Under the pieces are notes generated by a model, which worked only from the letters and a program-made list of their open reading frames with translations, was not told the DNA's origin and searched no databases. From Cyclaneusma minus (lineage: Eukaryota > Ascomycota > Leotiomycetes > Marthamycetales > Marthamycetaceae), in NCBI GenBank assembly GCA_037179335.1, contig JAKZHN010000036.1, positions 248,001 through 312,000 of the forward strand: a stretch of 64,000 nt of DNA. Reading direction: 5' to 3'. Positions 58,535 through 64,000 of the stretch are shown here, piece by piece; within the stretch, counting starts at the first letter, position 1; each line of letters starts with the position of its first letter. The position numbers and the translations under genes were made by a program.

Positions 58535-61216
58535 CTAAGCATACCTGACATTGGGCTCGTGAGAATAGGGTACTTGAGAATAGTAGGTAGGCGGAGGCTC
58601 TTGCCATCGATTCGACTGTTCCCGACGCATAGGGGGAACCGGCGGAGGGGGAGCACCCCAACCTGCCGGCAGAGGCCGAGGAGCTGAGCGAACCGTCCTC
58701 TTGCGCCTCCTAAAGCAACTTAGGAGGCAACACGCCAGAGAGACAAGGAGCAGTCCGCCAATTGTTGCCGCAAGGCCAATAACCAAAGTCTCGTTGTCGT
58801 CAATCCAGCTTTTGATCTCGCCGCCAGCTGTGGCGCCTTCGCAGTTGCCGTTCGAGCAAGTGCCGCCGCCTTGGCAAGGCGTGCCGTCGAGGAAGTTCTG
58901 CTGCATGCTGTAGCAAACGTTGGGTCCGAATTCGGGAGAGGCGCAGGAGATTTGACAGCCTTGGGAACTGCAAGATCTCGTGTCATTGTCGCTTGTGTAA
59001 GAGCCCATCAAGCTCTTACACTGAAGATCGCGGGAGGTACATTGGCCAGAGGCACATTTCAGCCCATCATCACACGATTGACCTGTGCCGTTAGCGAGAT
59101 TCAGAGGCTCGGAGACGGCTGGTACATACCGTCTGGAGCGGTCGCATCAACGGGACAAGTTGCGTCAGACCCTGAACATACTTCCTCTGGATCACACAGT
59201 CCAGTGCTCTATAATCGACAGTCAGCGCTTGCCATATCTCCGAGAAGTCTGATGTATCTTCCACTTACAGCACGACACACCGTCCCTTGCGATGAGAACT
59301 GGCAAGTTTCTTGGCAGCAATCGTCGTTGCTAGGATCACAAACTGAGCCAGTTGTAAACTTGCATGTGGTCGGATCGCAGCATGTATTCGAGCCGCAGGA
59401 TCCTTCGCCCCCACAGTCGCAGTCTTCGCCGCTTTCCACAATACCATTGCCACACTGGCTTCCTGTGATAGTTGTCACATCTCTGTTCGCCGAAAGACAG
59501 GTCGTATTCACGCTATTGCGCCCAATTGCGGAACATATGTTGCCAATAGTGCAAGCCGAAAACTTCGTAATACCACTCGAGGTCGATGGGTTCATGATAT
59601 ATGCTTCCCCGGCGTCACATGTCGAACTGCTAAGAGGGCAACATTGCTATTTTTGGTTAGATGTTGACCATCTTCAGGAGCAGGAAGTACCGATTTACCT
59701 GGGCTGAAACTGTGCCGTCACTGCAAGTTTGCGAAGTGCAATCATGGACCGCCCCCTAATTAAAGCCAAGATCAGCCTCGAATACAACATACTTTACACG
59801 AAAACCACTTACGAAGGTATGGCCAGTCTCATGTGCAATAACTTGCCACTCGGTTGATGTCCTGACGATCACATTTGCGCCTGAAGTCGTTTCGTTTCCA
59901 CTGGAAGAAGTTGCCACCGAGGCCGTGTTTACACAAGCCATCCCAAGCCATGCAAGCCCCTATTTGAGTAGATTAGCCCCTGTATATTGCAAAACAGATG
60001 GAAACATGACTACTCACAACTGCACTGCCGGTGTTACACGTGCTAAGCAAAGACCAATATGCGTTGTTATCGTTGCGCTCTCCCCGCCATGCCGAAAACA
60101 GGTTCAGGCGATCTTGGATGGTCACGCTGTCGCTGCATCCTACATTCCATGGCGCGGAAGAAAGTGCAGTAGCTGGGCATTCTGCGTCGGAGACAGTGAG
60201 GTTCTGGATACCAAGAGTAATATTGAAACTGGATTCATATTGCTCGGATGCTGAGTTTATCTGGTTGATGATGTTTTGGCGAGCCGCCTCCGTGCTGTTA
60301 AAGGATGCTGTGTAGGTACAGTCTGTCGCAATTCCTACTAATGCAACTTTGCGCATACTCGGGCATCCTGTTGTACTGCCAATAGTCGAGCTTAGGTTGA
60401 CTCCGGCACTGTTGCCTCCTGTTTGAGTTCCGCCATCAATTTGGCGACCAAAGAGCGATCGAGTCGATATGGAAGCCCAGAACCCATCATTCCGCTTGCT
60501 CATAGCTCTGTAAACGGGGTGGTCCGGCTGCGAATTGAACGACAACTCATCGGCTAAGCACAACGGCTCTTGGGTAGATCGTTTGAGCTCATCGTGCGAG
60601 TCCAGGCCGATATCCGAGTCGCGCCACACCACCATGTACTCTTCTGCCGAGTGATCTAGCCATGGATCATCGCTCAGCCTCGTTTGCGTATAATGCGTCC
60701 TCGTCTGTATGTGATGATGGTCTCCGTACACCCTGAACGCTCCCTCAAATATGGGCTTAGGACCATCTCGAGTCACCGTGATCCGGGCCCAACCGACATT
60801 TGACCACTGAAGTGTAATGGGGTCCTGCAACCATGCTTTGCCCTTGAAGACCCTGTGGGCTGTCCGGTCGATCAACTCGCTGCTTCGAACGGAACCATCG
60901 CTAGCCAAGTATTGAACGGTAGCGCCCTCTGCAATGACATCGTGGTTGGGGGCGAGAGACAGCTTTACGCGCTGTTGACCTTCGTGGAGCGTGAATTCAA
61001 CATCAAAAGACGAAAGCGCATTAACGCGATGCTGCGGAGACTGTAGGACCGGCTCTTCGAGGGTAGATAGGTAGGTAAGAGGGTTACGCTGAATGGTTAG
61101 CAAAATCGACAAGAGCGGCTGTTGGGGTAGCAAAATACCTGCAAGGAGTGAGAGCGCACGGTGGCGGCGAGGATCAGAAACAAGGTGGCAAAGACCTTGA
61201 AGACGAAGAATGCCAT
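58535..61216 (-). CDS. ADAM-type membrane metalloprotease with disintegrin domain (M12B)
   Basis: Seven exons: 61216-61139, 61088-60018, 59959-59813, 59755-59699, 59646-59269, 59208-59130 and 59082-58535. Introns are 47-60 nt and all joins stay in frame, giving 785 aa. The signal peptide is MAFFVFKVFATLFLILAA. A propeptide covers about residues 27-270. The reprolysin domain has the complete zinc motif HETGHTFGAVHD (426-437), split by an intron after F432. A cysteine-rich disintegrin domain starts near residue 516 with CGNGIVESGEDCDCG. Next come a C-rich segment and one transmembrane helix (about 702-727, TLVIGLAATIGGLLLVSLACCL). The cytosolic tail is basic and proline-rich (RRRKR, PPPPVPP) and resembles SH3 ligands. 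This is the fungal ADAM layout; the role is presumed shedding or processing at the cell surface. The start is chosen for its signal peptide; the longer unspliced frame lacks one. Confidence 0.92.
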
Positions 61217-62066
61217 GCCCCGGAGGAAGTGGCACAAGCCAGAACAAATGCAGAAAGCAGAAGACACAGAGAAGACGAAGAGGAGGAAGATGAAAGCTGA
61301 TTAGAGAATTTTACCGCATCAGGTCGACTGGGTGAAGTCTCGCAGTCAAATGCGACGAAGCACGCTTAGCAATGCGACAAGGAAGATATGGTAGGAAAGA
61401 GAACGAACGACAAGGCTTAGGGAGTGAGAAGAACACAAAGGATTCGCACCAGAGCCTCGGAGTCGGGAGCGTGGAGGTGAACAAACGCCGGACATAGTGA
61501 ATCAACAATACGAGGGAGGCTTGGGCCTTGGAAGACGCTGCTTGGCGTCTCATATTTGGCTATGGTGTCACCCCGAGGAGGCTGAGTGCGCATCAACATT
61601 ATTGGCAGCGGCATTTGACTTGATGGGCTGAAAAACGTCCGCACATACCGAGCAACTAATTCTGTCTACACAGCCGAATCGAGATATGTTATTCGAGCAT
61701 CATGATCTGACGATATATCAATTTTAAAGGAGCCCCACCAGTGTGGAGTCCTCGTTTGAGCCTACTTTATTTACTTGGGCCGTGCTCGAATTGTCATACC
61801 GATATATCACACATCAAGACGCTGACCAGCCTCGCGGTGACAGTTCTTGTCGCGCTCAGCTACGACTTGAGAGTATTTCCAACTACTAGAAATACCCCTG
61901 GTTATTCAAAAACTTTCCAGTTACTCAGAATATTTCTGGACACTTAGGATATCCTCCATTACTGGGAATATTCCTGAGCACAAGAATTGTCACCACGGGC
62001 CAGCATTCAAGCGAAACTAGGTGTACTCTATAGCTCCAAAAGCCCGAACCTAGCCTCTATAACCTA
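61217..62066. other. Promoter region of the ADAM gene and 3' flank of the GH51 gene
   Basis: No coding signal. It contains purine-rich leader sequence just upstream of the ADAM start and a minisatellite at 61866-61985. Confidence 0.45.
61866..61985. repeat. Degenerate 20-nt minisatellite, copy D
   Basis: Six units including TTTCCAACTACTAGAAATAC, TTTCCAGTTACTCAGAATAT and CCATTACTGGGAATATTCCT. They are clearly the same family as 4797-4965 and 53010-53195. Confidence 0.6.
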
Positions 62067-63843
62067 TTAAACTCCAGCTGGAGTCCATTTCCCCTCCTTT
62101 GGACCAGCGTCAGCATCCCACGCCAACTTTCTCGTATCCAAACGACCAGCTTCGCCCTTCTCCACCTCACTAATCGCCTTCCCAGTCTTCCATCGAAGTA
62201 AAGTGAAAGAATGCCGTCCAAACTTGAACTTACCCTCTCCACCCCAGCTACTCTTTTTGATTGAGACCTCCTCCTTTTCCGCCGTATTGACTACCTCGAC
62301 GCTCTCCCCTGAAACGGTGTACACAGTCACCTCTCCAGTGCTCCCTTTCAAATCAACCTCAAAATCATTCTCCTCGCTGATGTTGACAACAGCCATACTG
62401 ACGACGCCTTCACTGTTCACCGAGGCACTCACATCGAGCCAGCTTGCTCCTTGTTCCAAGATGCCTTGAATCCATGCCGGTGTCGTCTTGCCAAAATATG
62501 CTGGGCTCCTGACATGGACTCCAACTGTCCAGCCTCGCATATACTTGCTGAAAAGAAGTAGCGGCCACCAGGTCGTCTGCTTCACAATTCCCTCTGGCGT
62601 CGTCATCAACGGACTGATGACATTCACAGTCTGAGCGATATTGGCCATTCCCACCCACTGACTCTGTCGCACAAACACATTCAGCCAGACCGCAACGGCC
62701 AAGGCATCCGAAAGTGTATACAGCTCCTCAGCCCCTTTCTCACCGGGAGCCCGGAGCGGCTCCCAGACATTCCATTCATCGAAGCAGATCGTTGGCCGTG
62801 CTACACTCGGCGGGATGTTGTTTTCAATCCTTGCAATGTCGATGAGAGCAGAGGCTGTCTGGATGGCACGCTCGGCAGAGAGAGGAGCAATGGCGTTTTG
62901 CACGTGCGAAGACGATGCTGTGTAGATGTGGATGGAGTGCATGTCTATGTAGGGGATGCAGGCCTTGAGCACGTGCATGTCCCATGACGAGTGACCCGTC
63001 TCGCCACATAGAATGAGAACCAGATTTGGATCCAGCAGCTTGAGAGCTTTAGCCCATTGTGCGGCCTGCTTAGCATAGTCTTCTGCAGTCATTTGGCCGA
63101 CTTGCCAGGGACCCCATACCTAGGAGCATGTTAACTTGTGTCTTCAAGAAGGTCATTGCTGGATATACCTCGTTTCCCAGAGCCCAGTATTTGATGTTGT
63201 ATGGTTCTTCATGCCCGTGTTTTCTTCTCAGGTTTGCATAGTAAGTATCTCGCGTTCCATTGCAATACTCGACCCATTCTAACGCTTCATCAAGGGTTCC
63301 AGTGCCAAAATTTAAGCAGAAGTAAGGTTCCACGTTGGGACCCAGAACAGACAGCCAGTGCATGAACTCATCTGTCCCGAACTCGTTGGTTTCCCGTCCC
63401 AACCACGCCAGTTCAGGCCTTGCTGGGCGTTTCTCCTTTGGTCCGACGCCTAGGTGAAAAGAATCAGTGATTGTAAAATTCTAGAGGCGACCAGCTTGGG
63501 GCAAGAAATACCAACTTACCATCAATCCAGTGGTAAGTGGCTACAAAGTTGCCACCCGGGTAGCGAATCACTGGGATGTCGAGCTCCCGGAGGGCCTCGA
63601 GAACGTCTTTGCGGTATCCGTGTTCGTCGGAAAGTGGACTCTTGGGATCGTAGATACCGCCGTAGATGCAGCGGCCCATATGCCTGTACTGAAGCGTCAG
63701 GATGGCGCAAGAAGAAGCATAGGACAGTATACTGACTCTGTAAAGCCACCATAGATGTTGGGGTTGATCTTGGAAAGTCGTCTCGAGACGTCGATGTCAA
63801 TCGAAGGCGTCTCCTCACTGGTTATCGTCGTATATGTGGTCAT
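62067..63843 (-). CDS. GH51 alpha-L-arabinofuranosidase (intracellular, abfC-like)
   Basis: Releases terminal arabinofuranose from arabinan or arabinoxylan oligomers. Exons 63843-63737, 63683-63520, 63449-63169 and 63119-62067, with introns of 53, 70 and 49 nt, give 534 aa. The start, MTTYTTITSEETPSIDIDVS, has no signal peptide, which points to a cytosolic enzyme like the bacterial-type GH51 group. Signature segments: INPNIYGGFTEHMGRCIYGG, PVIRYPGGNFVATYHW and KYWALGNEVWGPW with the acid/base E184. ICFDEWNVW follows with the nucleophile E299. The C-terminal beta-sandwich is present, ending RHSFTLLRWK and a charged tail. The acid/base residue is the last codon of exon 3, so correct splicing is essential for activity. 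The assignment is strong; substrate preference is not determined. Confidence 0.95.
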
Positions 63844-64000
63844 TTTGGCGGGGTCGAGCTCGACAACGACACAGCTTTTTATTGTTTCCAGGACTCTTCA
63901 GAAGAGAGGACAGGAGAGGGGATAGGAAAGAGGGGAGGAAGAGCGAAGTGACATTATGAAGTTTCTCAACAAGACAGTACCTACCGTTTCCCAAACAAGA
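63844..64000. other. Promoter region of the GH51 gene
   Basis: 157 nt up to the window edge. On the minus strand an AATAAAAAG run lies about 35 nt upstream of the ATG, and a purine-rich tract lies beyond. No gene is seen. Confidence 0.35.

Noticed and set aside
59973..61247. Starting the ADAM protein at 61247 without an intron
   Set aside because: This start lacks a signal peptide. The 61216 start with a 50-nt intron gives a clear one and removes a non-conserved N-terminus.
1..64000. tRNA or rRNA genes
   Set aside because: No cloverleaf-like box A/box B pair or rRNA core sequence was recognised; a tRNAscan-SE run would be needed to exclude them.

Overview
The window comes from a filamentous ascomycete (Pezizomycotina). 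The protein-coding genes carry short GT-AG introns, mostly 47-108 nt, with CTAAC or CTGAC-like branch sites. The gene families are typical of these fungi: a HET-domain protein, a fungal ADAM metalloprotease, plant cell wall hydrolases, Dre2 and a Stf2-like hydrophilin. The centre of the window is a very AT-rich block whose repeat copies differ almost only by C-to-T and G-to-A changes. That is the mark of RIP (repeat-induced point mutation). I cannot name the species.

Left arm (1 to about 6.9 kb), ordinary base composition: about 1.2 kb with no recognisable gene; a Stf2/Tma10-like gene on the minus strand whose start codon appears to be split by an intron; the Fe-S assembly gene DRE2 on the plus strand (one intron); a non-coding stretch with a degenerate 20-nt minisatellite; and an intronless 397-aa protein with an ADP-ribosyltransferase-like motif pattern.

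Centre (about 6.9 to 53.0 kb): a transposon graveyard with no intact gene. I could resolve these layers. A 530-bp miniature LTR element (TRIM, 8147-8676) has RIP-diverged target duplications. A TIR-bearing DNA element (9209-18531) contains a long inverted repeat and is split by Ty3/Gypsy element 1 (10778-18309, plus). A Ty1/Copia relic lies in minus orientation (RNase H at about 18.9-19.5 kb). Gypsy element 4 occupies 22499-29570 (plus). A second Copia relic, minus, has RNase H at about 32.6-32.9 kb. Gypsy element 2 (36753-44778, minus) is the same family as element 1. Gypsy element 3 occupies 45046-52528 (minus). Reverse transcriptase or RNase H remnants can be read through the RIP stop codons in all four Gypsy and both Copia copies. 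The block is bordered on both sides by the same 20-nt minisatellite.

Right arm (53 to 64 kb): a HET-domain gene (plus), for which I propose three short 5' exons that supply the missing ATG; about 1 kb with no gene; then, on the minus strand, a GH45-like secreted protein, a possible small cysteine-rich gene, a seven-exon ADAM-type membrane metalloprotease and a GH51 alpha-L-arabinofuranosidase. The GH45-like, ADAM and GH51 products suggest a saprotroph or plant-associated lifestyle, but they do not form an obvious biosynthetic or defence cluster. Exon coordinates are my own joins from splice signals and reading-frame continuity; none has been checked against RNA or protein databases.
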